Positions 1 to 12,620 of a stretch of DNA of 64,000 nucleotides are shown in pieces. Under the pieces are notes generated by a model, which saw only the letters and a list, made by a program, of their open reading frames with translations, had not been told where the DNA came from and did no database searches. Source of the DNA: Pyronema omphalodes (lineage: Eukaryota > Ascomycota > Pezizomycetes > Pezizales > Pyronemataceae); NCBI GenBank assembly GCA_024516155.1, contig JAJJXM010000119.1, positions 1 through 64,000 of the forward strand, in the 5' to 3' direction. Both the position numbers and the translations under genes were made by a program. Within the stretch, counting starts at the first letter, position 1; every line of letters starts with the position of its first letter.

Positions 1-114
1 ACGACGTTCCACAAAGCTTGTTCGGATGTGCATGTGGTTTCGGACGGTGAAGTCCCGGTCGAACAAAAACAATTCTTCCGTTTTGAAAATAACGCTTACG
101 ACGCGTACAAGTAG
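1..114 (+). CDS. C-terminal end of an unidentified protein (5' partial)
   Basis: An open frame enters from the left edge and ends at TAG 112-114, giving 37 residues that end in FRFENNAYDAYK. The residue mix is ordinary for protein, with one Cys and several aromatic residues, and nothing competes with it on the other strand. No family can be named from so short a piece. It could also be a chance open frame, since 37 codons is not long. Confidence 0.35.
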   Translation, partial: TTFHKACSDVHVVSDGEVPVEQKQFFRFENNAYDAYK

Positions 115-316
115 ATAGGTTTATCGTTAAACGCATATAATTTTCAGTTGCCCCTACAATAACACTTTTATATCTAGTTGTGGTACGAGTATATGATAAT
201 ATTTTGTATGGGCTGGGATGTAAGCAGCGGACGCATTGCAGATGCCATGACCATCTCCGACACAGTAGATGATGGTGAATTAGTTTTGCAGCTGCTGCAA
301 AGTTGACCTCTGAGGT

Positions 317-1284
317 TACTCGTGCCAAGGTGGCGCTAATGCACCACCCCCGGTCACTCGCATGCTCGTGAACCGTGGGCACTTCTACGAAGTGCCTCTC
401 AGAGCTTTGCCCAGGGCAGAGCTGTGCCCAATTTACTGTTTTTCCAGACATTACAATACTTTTTACCCACGCCATCAATTGCAATTTGCTCAAAAATTAT
501 AAATATGAATAATATATATATAAATTCAATATTCCAAGTGTTCACACGTGAATATCATGTTGTGGTGGGCCGTGGTGTTGGAATTTGTGTTGTGTGTTCG
601 GGTTGACATTTTTCATGCTCGTGCGAGATCTCAACAACCAATGAACCAATTGAGATAATTTTTGAACCGTTGGAATCGCACGTATTTATTTAGTCGAATA
701 GATATTTTACATCATTTGCACATTGTTGTTGTTGCGGTTGATATAGATCAAATGATCATTGTTGGGTTAACAACGGCACCATTTTGCGTTGGCCGAGCAC
801 GAGCTTTGAGCAACATCGCGACGCAACTCAACACCGCGCAAAATTCACATCGCGATGTCAACCAGACAACAACAACAATCTGAAGATAACCTAAAATCTC
901 TGTTTGACTAAATAAATATGCGCAATTCTGACGGTTCAAAAATTATCTTCATCGGTTCATTGGTTGCTGAGATCTCGCATGGACTTGAAAAATGACAATC
1001 CGAACACGCAACACAAATCACAACACCACGGCCCACCACAACATGATATTAACTGGCGAACACCTGGAATATTGAATTTAGATATATATTATCCATACAT
1101 AAAATATTTGAGCAAATCGAAATTGATGGCGTGGGTAAAAAGTACTGTAATGTCTGGAAAAACAGTAAATTGGGCACAGCTCTGCCCTGGGCAAAGCTCT
1201 GAGAGGCACTTCGTAGAAGTGCCCACGGTTCACGAGCATGCGAGTGACCGGGGGTGGTGCATTAGCGCCACCTTGGCACGAGTA
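317..1284. mobile_element. Foldback (long inverted-repeat) element with Tc1/mariner-like ends
   Basis: The left arm (317 to about 735) is repeated in reverse complement as the right arm (about 870 to 1284) with scattered mismatches, leaving a loop of roughly 130 bases. The outer ends read TACTCGTGCC and GGCACGAGTA, so the outermost TA on each side can be read as a TA target duplication, as in Tc1/mariner. The arms hold no credible coding sequence; the short frames in them mirror each other on the two strands. A 50-base element at 32090-32139 has the same termini. Confidence 0.75.
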
Positions 1285-2414
1285 TGGTACTTCAGTATCA
1301 CAACCAGTACCACATCTTCTTGTCACATGATTTCGACGCTAAGTAAAATAGTTTGGTGTTTCCTAATGGCCCTCGACTTTTGACCCGTGTGGGCAATCTA
1401 TTTCAGCGTTCAAATCATCAGAACGGACACTCGGCTGATACGAGGGTAAAGAATAGTTGTCTGTAATCCAATTTAGATTCTCAAGGAATGTCATTCGTAG
1501 CACAAAGATTATAAAGTTTTCACAACATATAAAACCGAGTGACATATCATGCGCATTTAATGGTTGGCCTGTGGATGCAGAAATCAGTATCATTCCAGGA
1601 CGAACAACTTCTAAGAGCATCAAAAGGATGGAACATCTTCAATCTGCGACTTCGGTTATTCATGATTCGATATAGATATGTTTTCTCGTACTTCAACTTT
1701 ACCAACTACTACTTATCCGTCTCGTCTATATTCAAATCAATCTCCATCAATGACTCTGCGTACCGTTTCTTTATCTACAACATCTATATCTATATTATCA
1801 GGAACTAAATGTATTTTTGGACTGAAGGCCCTTCTTTCGACAGTGTCACGACTAACTGATTCCCCTTTAGAATTTATGGAATTTGATGTGCATATTTGAT
1901 GATTGATCTCACACCCATGTTACTATGTATCCAGCCGCTTTCAGTGCAATGGAATGGAGTCTTACAACATCATAAATCCTGTCTTTGCAGTCTATATCCA
2001 TCTTGACTAGACCTACAGTCATACGGTGAAAATCGAACCTCACGGTTAAAGCTTGAGCTACGATCGCCATACGGAGGCGCTACGTGGTTAGAAAAAACAA
2101 TCAAATATGGAGTTGCGAAGGTAAGAGCCATGAACATGCCTGTAAGTCATTTTCGAGTTCGCAGCCCACAGCGAATTTGTAGTATCGGACCAGACCACGT
2201 ATAGGCTATAGCAGTTTGGTACAGTTCCCGGACTGGAACCGGTAGTCTTTTCAGCACTGTGGATCGGACCACCTCTAGGTAACCGTTAGTCACTATTTCG
2301 TCATCCCTCGCATATGACCGTAGATGACTGTGGGTGACTGTAAGTATATGAAAACATTTGCGATGCTAGGAAGGGTAGATCTGGGATAAAACGAAACTGG
2401 AGAGATGTTTTTTA
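1285..2414. other. No recognised gene; degenerate GGACC-type repeat near 2170-2350
   Basis: Only short frames without family resemblance are present. Around 2170-2350 the sequence contains GGACC, ACCGG and GTGACTGT-like words also seen at 23500-23700, 25410-25515 and in the hAT element at 42502-43457, so this is probably an old fragment of that family. Confidence 0.4.
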
Positions 2415-2935
2415 ACACAGCAGGGAGCCGCGGTGTCGCTTAGTAGGGCTAGCACCTTGGCAAAGCCTTGGAATTACAAAACATAAATTCTGATTCCTAA
2501 GAGCCGAGTGATACATCATGATCAAACCTCCCACAGAATGGCCATTTACCCCGATTATTAAGCATCGAGTGATGGTCTCTGATGATGATTTCCTGGAGCA
2601 GGGCCACCGAAAACGTACTAGCGTAATATCATCATTTATCACTCCGCCTGTTTTATAGTCGATCTGGTTTATACCATACCGCATAATACAGGCGCACTAG
2701 TTATGCATTCAAAAGTTCCCTCTACCGCCAAAACATGGGTGACTTTCAAACGCTATCTACTCCACAACCACTCCTCCAAATCGAATTTTGAAACCCAGGA
2801 ATTATTCTCCGAGTTTTATTCTACAAAATTTGGGCTTTGAAAATAATTTCTTTTTTCGTCGTGAGGTGGAGTTATCGTCGGCGCGGGGGGGTTGTGATGA
2901 GGCCTCAGACCCGTGTGGCGCTGGCTCTACTAAGT
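2415..2935. repeat. Dispersed repeat R1, copy 1 (partner at 44355-44875)
   Basis: About 520 bases align along their whole length with 44355-44875 in the same orientation, with many substitutions and small indels. Shared landmarks in order are a TTAGTAGGGCTAGC-like start, ACAAAACATAAATTCTGATT, two CGAGTGAT words, TGCATTCAAAAGTTCCCTCT, CGCTATCTACTCCACAACCA, a TTTCTTTTTTCGTCG stretch and GAGGCCTCAG. No terminal repeats or coding frame are shared. It is either an old element or a duplicated intergenic block. Confidence 0.65.
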
Positions 2936-3884
2936 GTATAAGCTAGTTACGCGACGAGCATCTGAAACATGGGTTGCACAATGGGGCGCTAGCGGCAGTT
3001 GATATCGTTGACGAATTCCTCTAATGTAAGGCTGAACCAATTTCTACTGATGTGTTTGACAGGACATCCATGGTGATTGCCGAACAAAGGAATTGCTAGG
3101 TTTTATGAACCGAATGTAATTACTGCCAAAACTGCCGTTAGCTCCAAAATATTTACTAATGGCTTCCTATGCGCAAATCTTCGCAAGGAAGAAAGATATG
3201 ATACTTTATCTCTGTTTTCTGCAAGTCCAGATTTCGTTTTCCGTTAGATTTCGAAACCTCAACGGCACTCTATGCAGGCCACACCATAATGAAAATTGCG
3301 TGAGTGTAGGCAAAATTGATTTGGTACTGTTCTTGAAGGCTTGGTATGCTATAGTGTTAAGTTTCCAGAACATATACTCGGTATCAGTAACCAAACGATG
3401 ATTAGATCGTTACATCAGGACTGACATTCTGGTTCGATAGAGCGCAAAGACGGAATTCTATCCCTACAAAAGTTGTGTGATTTTCTTGACAATGCAGCAA
3501 GGGCTGAAACACATTTGTACATTCTGAGGCAAAACATTCCATCGTAATGCTTATACTAAATGTCAATCGCGACACCAACCATCTGACTTTCAGTTACACA
3601 TCCCAAACCACAACAGAACGTTACCACACAATTGCCACTGCCAACTCCACCTCACGCTGACTAAAAACGGGCATATATAGGTGCCCTAAGAAATTCCAAG
3701 CACCAATAAAACAGTGGTTTATTATTTATTTATACAGCGGTTATATAGACAGCATAAAATTTGTTTTATCCCTCAGTATACATATACACTGCAGTCGATT
3801 GGCAAACAATGGTGCAGACAGATGATGAGCAATATATCTTAACAACGGAGTCATGACACACGCCCATTCAGATCTTCCAGTCAC
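2936..3884. other. No recognised gene
   Basis: Short opposing frames of 62 to 80 codons overlap at 3159-3401, and neither resembles a known family. Nothing else is supported here. Confidence 0.4.
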
Positions 3885-4085
3885 ACCAACTGGTTCAAAA
3901 TGACGGCCAAAACGGACTGCACGGACTATTATATTATTATAACTCAACGGGGATTTAACTCGTTCACCTTTAGTATTATGAACTGGTGAAACTGGGAAAC
4001 TATCAGTTCAGTTTACGGTATACCTGGGTTACGATTTTACCCGGAAACCGGCTATGCCATTGGGTGGACTGCGTTCATCAAACAT
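3885..4085. repeat. Dispersed repeat R2, copy 1
   Basis: This stretch resembles two pieces at 6385-7095. Shared words include TTCAAAATG, GACCAAAACGGACTG-like and the block CAGTTC-GTTTAC...ATTTTACCCGG-AAAC-GGCTAT. The GGTTTAAAC-like and ACTGGTT words suggest the eroded end of a DNA transposon, but no border can be drawn. Confidence 0.45.
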
Positions 4086-4494
4086 CACTCGATGCCTTAT
4101 AGTGCAATACAGATATACATTAGGTGAACATCCGCAAATTCCGATCATGCCATAAACTCATGCCATCCTCCGCTACTCGGGAGTTGAACAAAAACCATAG
4201 CATAAACTTGATTGTGTTACGTGCAATATTGATAGAGGTGGCTTTCCTTGAATATCCAATACAGGCTGACAAATTTCCATGAGTTCCGCGGTTGCTAAGC
4301 ACAACTATACATTCTTTGTGACACTGTAGGATATAATAACAGCCACAAACCACCGGAAGTGCACTTACAGCTCAACGACAACTACCGATGAAGGGGTCTT
4401 CGCACATCCTAGAATAAAAAACAACATTCATCAGGCACTGGCTTAGACTCTTGCTACCGCCCATGTTCGGTGATTCTTCAGGTGCCTAAGAAAG

Positions 4495-4515
4495 TCTATA
4501 TTAAGGGGCGAACTC
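4495..4515 (+). promoter_or_regulatory. Core promoter box of MT1 (family TATA element)
   Basis: TCTATATTAAGGGGCGAAC lies about 95 bases upstream of the MT1 start. The same box, consensus near CTCTATATTAATCGGTAAAC, precedes all seven paralogues at a similar distance. It is probably the TATA element together with a conserved flank. Confidence 0.55.
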
Positions 4516-4590
4516 GGCCACGGCGATCAGTATTTCCAAATTTTCATCTCCAAAGCATAGTACACACAAGACGCAACACAATTCAACGCA

Positions 4591-5904
4591 ATGCTCGAAG
4601 TCGATCCATCCTTGGTGAATTTTTGCTTCCAATATTCCTGAGGTTTCCATACTAACTTTCGCAGCTTGAAAGACCGGATGATGAGGACTATGATTCGGTA
4701 GGCTATGATACTAGTACAGCAAGCCTGGCATCATCAGTGAATCAGTATATCTTCGAAAACGGCCGACGGTATCACGCTTATTATGGACCTGATAAATATC
4801 TACTTCCAACGGACCAAAAGGAACAAGATCGGTATGTCACTTGTATAATGTTGAATGGAAATACCATTAGTGATGCATACTGAGCGATAGAAAAGACTCG
4901 ACTTGAACCATGAAATTATACGACTCCTGTCGGATGATAGGCTTCATGAGGCTCCCCTTAACAAGCCTCATCGGATCCTCGACATCGGAACAGGTACAGG
5001 CATATGGGCTATTGATATGGCAGATAAATATCCCATGGCAGAGATAATCGGTACTGATCTTAGTCCTATACAACCTGAATGGGTGCCGGCCAATTGGTTA
5101 GGATTCATTGCCTCTACTTGTAGCTCAGCTGACTTCTGGGATAGCCGATTCGAAGTAGACGATGCCATGTTGCAATGGACCTTTAGTGACGTGAGTTACC
5201 CTCTGACATAATGACTAAGATATCTAGAATAAAGTGATATTGAAATGTTAAAATACTAGGATTCCTTCGACTTTATTCACTGCCGAAACATTTCCTCCGG
5301 CGTAAGTGATTGGAACCATCTTGTAACTGAAATGATGCGGTATGTCAATGACTGATGATCATAACCATGATATTTCTGATCTGATTTTATAGCTGTACCA
5401 ACCCCGGGGGTTACGTTGAACTCTGCGAATATAGTTACACAATCAACTGCGATGATGGTACGATGAAGCCAGACAATGCCGCGAAGATATACGTAGACCA
5501 TTTACGAGAAGCCATGAAGAAAATGGGGCGACCGGCACCTACACTACAGTCAATGGAGATGCTGTTGCTCAAGGCAGGGTTTCAGGATGTCCATACATCG
5601 GAGACCAAAGAGCCTTTGGGTCTATGGCCAAGGGATCCAACGCAAAAAAAGATTGGTGCAATGTCACTTCTTAATTGCGAGGGTGCATTTGAAAGCTATG
5701 GAATGGCAACGTTCACGAGGGTTCTTGGTATGGAAGTTCAAAAAGCTCGTGAAATCTGCGATAATGCACTTGCTGCGGTGCGCAATAAAAATTATCATAT
5801 GTACTTGAAGCTGTATGTATTCGTGTCCCCCGATGATGAGGTTGAAGAAATGCTTACAAAATAGATATCGCGTACATGGTCGAAAGCCAATAGGAATGTC
5901 TTGA
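4591..5904 (+). CDS. MT1: SAM-dependent methyltransferase, LaeA-like/UMTA family
   Basis: The model has seven exons: 4591-4614, 4665-4831, 4896-5096, 5145-5190, 5260-5339, 5393-5812 and 5865-5904. They sum to 978 bases and give 325 residues with an uninterrupted frame. The SAM-binding motif I is ILDIGTGTGIWAIDMA, followed by IIGTDLSPIQP; the later part has FDFIHCRN and PGGYVELCEY, as in class I methyltransferases of the LaeA/UMTA group. The substrate is unknown; such proteins act in secondary metabolism or its regulation. The start is chosen because the first exon (MLEVDPS-) recurs in all copies. MT1 is divergent at LLSDDRLH where the others have MVWDDKLH-like residues. The third intron needs donor GTTAGG. 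No biosynthetic enzyme gene is adjacent. Confidence 0.88.
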
Positions 5905-6384
5905 GCCGTTCTGGGCAGTGTTCACATCTTATGTTAAGCTAGATTATGTTTTCTGTATTACGCAACAATGAAATGTGGGTTGAGTCGGGAAATATTGTCG
6001 TTGTGTATTGCTGTGGACCATTAGTCAAACCTGGAACCAGCCAGAAGAGACATGTTTATTTTGTTTTTTTTTAATTCTTTTGATTTCATACACATCTAAC
6101 CGTAGGGTTATTTACCCACGATATTTTTTGCGTCCGATTTGCCACATCTCAAGCTGGATGACGAGGGGATAGATGAGCGTCCGTTATAAGATTAATTAGT
6201 TGCAATTAGAACAGCAGCTATTATGCAGCATAACGAAAAAAAAAATGCAAATTATCACTTTCCAATAAAGAACGACAGGAAACCTCAAGTTCACATGCTT
6301 CATGTATCTCAGTATCCCATTCAAAAACTTTCAACTCTTGACCTGGGACCAGTTACTCCTACCGTCTTCCTCCTCCATATATCT
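5905..6384. other. 3' flank of MT1, no gene seen
   Basis: AT-rich sequence with a T-run near 6060; no coding frame is supported. Confidence 0.4.
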
Positions 6385-7095
6385 CAGACCTCCCAGTCGT
6401 ACAAACCACTTCAAAATGGCGACCAAAACGGACTGTACGGACTGTTGGAATATGAGAACTGAACGACGACCCCGTTCAGTTTACTGTCAGTAGTATAAAC
6501 TGTTTAAAATTGCGAAAACTGGTTTGTCCAGAGGAACTGGTTTATGAAGGGGCAATAAATATTATTTAGTGCATGCATAACAAAATTCCATCCTAATTGG
6601 GTCGCCAAAAATCACAACTGACACCCACGATTGCAGCTCTTGAGCCCCTGATTGGACTCCAGAGTATCTGCCTGCATTCAATGGCGGTCCGGTACAACGA
6701 TCCGCTTGCATTTGGAAAACCGCATCTCAGACTCGGCAGTCATCGCGGGAACTAACAGCATGTTCAACGCCATTTTGTAAAGGTTGGGAAATGTAATTAC
6801 AAGAAGCTGGTAGAATAAGGAGGGTTGATATACCGGCAAGCTCGGCCACCGATGAGTTCAAACGAGGTTAAATACATTATTTATTCCTGCATGCGCTGGT
6901 TCCCGATGCGGTTAAACTGGTTTGTATTTATCGAGTCCGTTTAATCAGTGCACTGCAGTTACCTGGTTCTATGGACCTCTCAAAACTGAACCAACTGTCT
7001 ATCGGGGATATCAAAACTGCACCAACTAACTATGAATTGCCAGTTCGGTTTACCTGGTTTACAATTTTACCCGGTAAACTGGCTATACGGTTGTG
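6385..7095. repeat. Dispersed repeat R2, second and third pieces
   Basis: The segment 6385-6560 matches the first half of 3885-4085, and 6890-7095 matches its second half with the ATTTTACCCGG word. ACTGGTT and GTTTAAACTG words recur many times. The piece is probably one eroded transposon with a unique middle (6560-6890); no terminal repeats were found. Confidence 0.4.
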
Positions 7096-7797
7096 AGGTC
7101 TGGTGAGGGAGTCCACAAGATGATAAGTCCCCCAAAGAAAAAAAACAAAAAAAAAAGAAATAACAGCAGAAAGAAATAACAGCAGAAAGACGGCAAGATG
7201 ATGAATATCAGCGTCTCGGTGTAATTTCCAGAGTACTAACATGTAGTTAATGTAGTTAATGTAGTCGGTGGTACTTACTGTATGTTCAAAAAAATCCAGG
7301 TTATATCCACTGTGTGACATGACCGTTGATCGATGACATTTAATCCAGTAATCCAGTGATTCAGTGATTCACTACCAGAGTCGAAAGACGACACGACACA
7401 ACCATGGCGTGTAAATTACGGATGATGGATGATGGATAATGGATGATATATATCCAAGCAATTTCCTCTACAAGTTTCGTTTCACACGCAACATAAAAAG
7501 GGAAAACCGACATAAAAACATCACCCAAAACAATCATAAATACCAATTATAACTTCAAGATTTCAAATATCAAATATCACATATGAGATATCATTGTTAC
7601 ATTTCTTCAGTCTAGCTATGATATCATAACAATATCCCTCGATCCCATTGAATCCCAATGAATCCCATCCAAAAAAAGCGAACAAAAAAGGCATCAATAA
7701 AAAAGAACAGTGAACAAACAACAAAAAGCAACGCTAACCAGAAAAAACTATCAATACAACACCCTTACCCCTTACCCCTCACACCACACTCCTCAAC
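7096..7797. other. Intergenic sequence 3' of fumarate reductase; low complexity
   Basis: Contains A-rich runs (7138-7200), a GTAGTTAAT triplication near 7240-7265, and ATGGATGATGGATAATGGATGA near 7420-7445. This is the 3' flank of the gene on the minus strand. No coding frame is supported. Confidence 0.4.
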
Positions 7798-9822
7798 TTA
7801 CAAGTCCAACTTCGGACTACTTCCCTTAATCCGCCCAATAACCGTAGCAGGAGCATACTTAGGAATCACCTCATCGTCATGCAACATAGCGAATTCCTCG
7901 GTCGCATCACGACCCGCAAAGTTCAAGATAGCCTGGACTCCACCGGGATGATCCTCCAAGAAGTTAGTGCAGTCCAAAACACAATCCTTAACGACGACCC
8001 AGACGTCATCTTTCTTATTATGTTTCGCGACTTCCTCCATTGTGAATTCCTTTGCAGGGATGGTGAATTCCTTAGGGTTGGTAGTAGGAGCGGGGGAGTC
8101 ATCGGGATGGCTCTCTCCAGAGGCAGTGGAGGCGGCGGCGACAGAGGTGCTGGAGCCAGCACCGGCACCGGCCCAGTCGACGGTGATACGGCCGGGGGTG
8201 TTGGGGTCGATGTGGAGGGAGATTTGGTTCAATCTTGCGTTGGCCTTGGATCCTCCTTGGGAAAGGACCTTCTGGAAAAGGTACTCGGATGCAGAGTCAC
8301 CAGAGACACGGCCGTAGACGACACATCCAAGGAGGGAAGAACCTCCGAGGCGGTTGGCACCGTGGACACCTCCGGCGACCTCTCCGCATGCAAAGAGTCC
8401 CTCGAAGGGCTTTCCCTCGGCGTTCAAAACCTGGGCTTTGTCGTTGATCTCGATACCTCCCATGGTGAAGTGGAGAACGGGCTGCATCAAGGCGACGTGG
8501 AAGGTGTCGTTGATGTCAACGGGGACGTTGTGGAAGAACTTCTTTCCGTAGGGGTCCTTCTTCTTTCCAGCGGCAATGTCGTTGTACTCGGAAAACACCT
8601 TCTGGAGGTGGGCAGGACCACATCCGATCTCCTTGGCGAGCTCGGCTCCAGTCATCTTCTTCATCAAACCACGACCGGAGTAGTGACGAGTGTGGAAGTC
8701 GAGAACGTTGGAGGCCTTGGAGTTGAGGATAAGACGGATGGGGAATTTGTTCTTGAACATCTCTCCAGAGACGTAGTCACGGTGACCAAGCTCGTCACAG
8801 AAACGGTTTCCTTCGGCGTTGAGGAGAAGTCCTCCCTCTCCACGGAGTGCTGGGATGTTGTTAGCATGGTCATAACAATAGGGCATTGGGAAACAAACCC
8901 TCAGCGGCCAAGAACTTGGTCTTGCAGTCGGGGTCCTTGGGGTCAACCAATCCAGTGGGGTGGACCTGGACCTTGTCCATGTCGATACCATTTCCTCCAA
9001 TCTCCATGACCATCTTCTGACCATCACCAGTAGCGTGAGTACCGTTGGTAGTAGGGAGATCATAGACATCAGGACGGTGCTTCTTCAAAAGTGAAGACTC
9101 GGTAAAGTCTGCAGCGTAGCCTCCAGTAGCGAGGATAACAGGACCATTCTCAGTGTAAGTCTTTCCATCAAGCTCAAAGTTAACACCGGTAACAGCGTTT
9201 CCATCCTTGTTAATCTTTGTAACTCTAGCCTTCTTGATGATCTTGACACGGTGGGGCTCCTTCTCAGCAAGCTCCTCAAGCTTCGCCATCAACGCGTATG
9301 TAATCGCCATACCGGGGAACTTGGCATCGTGTCCACGGTGGGTACGGGGCTGAGAGTGACCACCAAGACGGGAAACAAGGGTAAGATCAAGGTTGAAGAC
9401 ATCCTGCAACCACTCAATGGCGGCAGCGGACTTGTAGGTGAGGACCTTGATGAGGTCGGGACGAGCCTTGTCACGAGCGGACTTCATGGTGTCATCGTAG
9501 AACTGCTTTACGCTGTCGCGAATCTCGGCATCGACTTGAGTACGGGTGAGGGCTCCGTTGATACCAGAGGTGGCCTTGGTGGAGTTTCCTCCGAAGAAAC
9601 CTGGGGATAGCTATCAGTAAGCTGTACAAGGTGGCAAACGGACACACGAAGCGAATAGCTAGCTAGCAAGCAAGCATCGCAACGGAATCAATCAATCAAA
9701 GAAAAAGAAGTAAACTCACCCTGCTTGTCAAGAACAAGAACGTTTCCTCCAGCGAGGTAAACAGTGTGTGCGGCACTGAGACCAGACAAACCACCTCCGA
9801 CGACAATTGCTCTCTCTGTCAT
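7798..9822 (-). CDS. osm1: Soluble fumarate reductase (Osm1/Frd1 type) with C-terminal cytochrome b5 domain
   Basis: Reduces fumarate to succinate with FADH2/FMNH2-type electrons; the yeast homologues Frd1/Osm1 reoxidise flavin in low oxygen and support oxidative protein folding. Exons are 9822-9720, 9600-8899 and 8849-7798, with introns of 119 and 49 bases. The start has an FAD dinucleotide fold (AIVVGGGLSGLSAA), followed by GFFGGNSTKATSGINGA, a VQVHPTGLVDPKDP active-site stretch and GEVAGGVHGANRLGGSSLLG. A Ser/Ala/Pro linker joins a cytochrome b5 domain carrying the haem motif FLEDHPGGVQAILNFAGRDAT. The ATG is the first after an in-frame TAA, and no signal peptide is seen, so it is probably cytosolic. 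The second intron lies in a conserved region and can look like a frameshift. The b5 fusion is usual in filamentous ascomycetes. Confidence 0.95.
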
Positions 9823-12097
9823 GATGTGCTGTTAGGTAGATAGATGATGCTTTCGTGTCAACGAGTGAAGATGGTGATAATCTTTGTTGGTTGTGGTGGT
9901 GTCTGTATTAAATCTTCTTGATGGTGTTTTTCTTCGAAGATATCCTCTTGTCGCTCAGACAGCAGTGGTAAGCAGCAAAAGCTCGCACCTCGATGGGCTG
10001 GATGGTTGTTCTTGTACTCGGGTATTCCGCTGTCAGGCGCATGATTCTACGCGGACTTACTTCGGCCTTTTTGCAACAGCCTCGGCTGCGGTGGAGGTGG
10101 GTAGGCCGGTAGCCTGACCAGTCCATGTTTAGAGCTGCTGCTGTTCAGTTGGAGCTTGCTTGGACCGCTAGGCAAGCAAGGACCAGTCTGCATGTGAAAA
10201 TTGTGGGGTGGCCGTGGTGGAAGGAACGGGGGGGGGGGGGGTGGCGAGATCCCGACGAAGGACAGTTGCAGCAATTGTCACCCACAGCGTCATCGATTTG
10301 TCTTGATCTGTCTTGAATTGTCTTACAAGGCAGCGTCCGGCGACGACAAAGCAGTCAGCGTATCATATTCATAATAGAAATCTTCAATTTTCACGTGAAA
10401 GACGAAATACAAAAGTTGAAAATAGAAAAGTTCAAATCTCAAAAACGGCATGACAGCAGACAGAAGCAGAAGCAGAAGCAGCATCAGCAGCCATGGAAAC
10501 TTATAAGCACCACGCGTGACAAAAGACCGTGGGGAGCAGACCAGCAGCCAAACCAGCCAAAAGCCACGTTGTGCTTCTGGCGCGTTCCGGCAGCTTGAGC
10601 TTTGCATTCTGAGCTTTGGAGCTTCAGCTTATTCAACTTCAACTCCAACTCCATCGAAAATCACATCACGATTTCTTTACGCGATTTTTTTTTTTTGAAA
10701 CCCCTGCGGATGCGCGTTTTCTTTGTCGTCTTTGTCGGATGTTATAAAGCAACCCGGATAAAATAAAGCATCATAGCAACTGCCATGAAGGTCGATTCTG
10801 GATACCCCGCCCTGTACCCGTCGGATTATGTATGTATCTTTGGTCTCCACCAGACTACGGCCAGTCAGACCACCGAGTTGCAGGTTGCGGCAGGTAACGG
10901 AATTCAAACGGTAGAGGAGCTTACAAGGGCGGCGACGGCGACCGTAGCAGCAGCAGCATTCCTCCCCTTTACATATCACAATCGAACCACTTCAACTCAA
11001 CACAATCCATCATCACAATTTCTAGAACCATCCCCCGGCATACTACATAGTAGAAACATAATCCATCATTCCTATTTTTCTGTCCACAATCCTATATTAT
11101 TCTACACTTTCACCCGTGATCTGTGGCTCGTTTTACAAAGCAAAGCAACGCAAAGCAAAGCAACGCAAAGCAAAAGTGCATTTCCGTGTGAAATATACAC
11201 GATACACGATACACGATACGGAATCATACATACATACATGATAGCCGTCATCGTCTTGTCATCGCCATCATGTGATATTGTACATAGAATACCAAACACC
11301 AAACACAGAACACAGAACACAGAACATACATAGAACAGTTCAACACAAAACTCCGAACACAAAACTCCGAACTCCAAATACCGTGCCCTTGGTTCCCAAG
11401 TTCTCCGGGCCGACTCTAACGGTGACTAAATCCCTAACAGTTAACTTCGATCTGGCTGGTGTACCCCGGATTCCACTAAAACGCAACGCAACGCAGTGCA
11501 ACCACGGAGACGGCACATGCGGTTCCCACGGCTGTCTGTGCTTCTGTACTGTGCTGATGCGTCAGCAGTCCAGAATTAATCCGATTACCGTGATTTCGGT
11601 TTCAAAGACGCGTCCGAAAACCTCCTTCGCGACTGATGATTGAGGACTTATAAAGCAGCATCATTAACTCGGTATTTTGCTATGGAATCTATGGACATTG
11701 GAGGTGACATATAGCTGTGGATTCCAGATTCCCCCTGCCCCTCTCCCGCCCCCGCCCGCGTTGGTCGTTGGTTGCTGGTTGCTGGTCGCTGGTCGCCACC
11801 AGGGAGGTAATAGGTGCCGGTATGCTTACATAACCGCACTTCATAACCCAACCCAACCCAACCCAACCACGCTACCCCATATCCACGCTACCCGACTCCG
11901 AGGCATAACACCTGCACAACATCCCTACCGCACCGAAGCCGAAGCCGAAACTTTAGGTTTCTTTAGGTTTCGGAGATGTCGGAGTTACCGATAGACCGGT
12001 AGACTGATTGACCGATAAAGCTTTTCTTGGCTTGGCTTGATTGGCTTGATATGGGATGCGTCGGATGGTTTCTACGGTATATATATGTATAGAAAAC

Positions 12098-12128
<31 letters not shown>

Positions 12129-12336
12129 AAAGAGAAAAGAGAAACATAAAAATAAAAATAAAAAAAAGTAAATTATATCAATATGTCTGTAATATAAAAG
12201 ATGATTTTCTAACAAATATATAATTGAAAAACCTCTGATGAAAATATATATATATATTGGTTACAGTAGGATTCTCATGATGTGATATTTATCTTTTTAT
12301 CTACCACCGCGTGAGGGCCTGATAATGTGGGGATAG
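9823..12336. other. 5' flank of fumarate reductase and repeat-rich intergenic DNA
   Basis: Holds a G-run (10229-10242), direct CAAAGCAACG-type repeats (11140-11170), repeated ACACAGAAC and CCGAAC words (11285-11370), short AACCC runs (11848-11868) and GAAAAGA runs (12090-12140). Frames here are low-complexity shadows. The fumarate reductase promoter must lie in the first few hundred bases; no specific site was recognised. Confidence 0.4.
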
Positions 12337-12412
12337 TTTAGGGATTTAGGGATTTAGGGATTTAGGGATTTAGGGATTTAGGGATTTAGGGATTTAGGGA
12401 TTTAGGGATTTA
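12337..12412. repeat. Microsatellite, 8-base unit GGGATTTA, about 9.5 copies
   Basis: Uninterrupted copies of TTTAGGGA. The unit resembles plant-type TTTAGGG with one extra A, but it is internal and flanked by unique sequence, so it is not read as a telomere. Confidence 0.95.
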
Positions 12413-12470
12413 TAATGCACCGTTGTAATAATTTTGTTTACGTATATATCTATTTGAAGGGCTGAAGACA

Positions 12471-12520
12471 ATATAGAATAATATAGAATAATATAGAATA
12501 ATATAGAATAATATAGAATA
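12471..12520. repeat. Microsatellite, 10-base unit ATATAGAATA, 5 copies
   Basis: Five perfect tandem copies. Confidence 0.95.
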
Positions 12521-12620
12521 ATATTGAGTCATAGACAGTAACAGAGAATAAGAATGGAATAAGATAGGGTGAATCTAATATAGTGCAACATGTCATAGTG
12601 CAACATAGTCATAGGGCAAT

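Noticed and set aside
964..1383. A 139-codon ORF at the left edge
   Set aside because: Lies across one arm of the foldback element and runs into flanking DNA; not conserved with the opposite arm.
8850..8898. Apparent frameshift in fumarate reductase
   Set aside because: The 49 bases have GTTTGT...CCCAG borders, and removing them restores the conserved GLLLNAEGNRF region, so it is an intron.
7879..9009. A 376-codon plus-strand ORF
   Set aside because: Antisense to the clearly conserved fumarate reductase; Gly/Val/Asp-rich shadow of its codon bias.
12337..12412. Internal telomere
   Set aside because: Unit is 8 bases with an extra A, short, and flanked by unique sequence on both sides.
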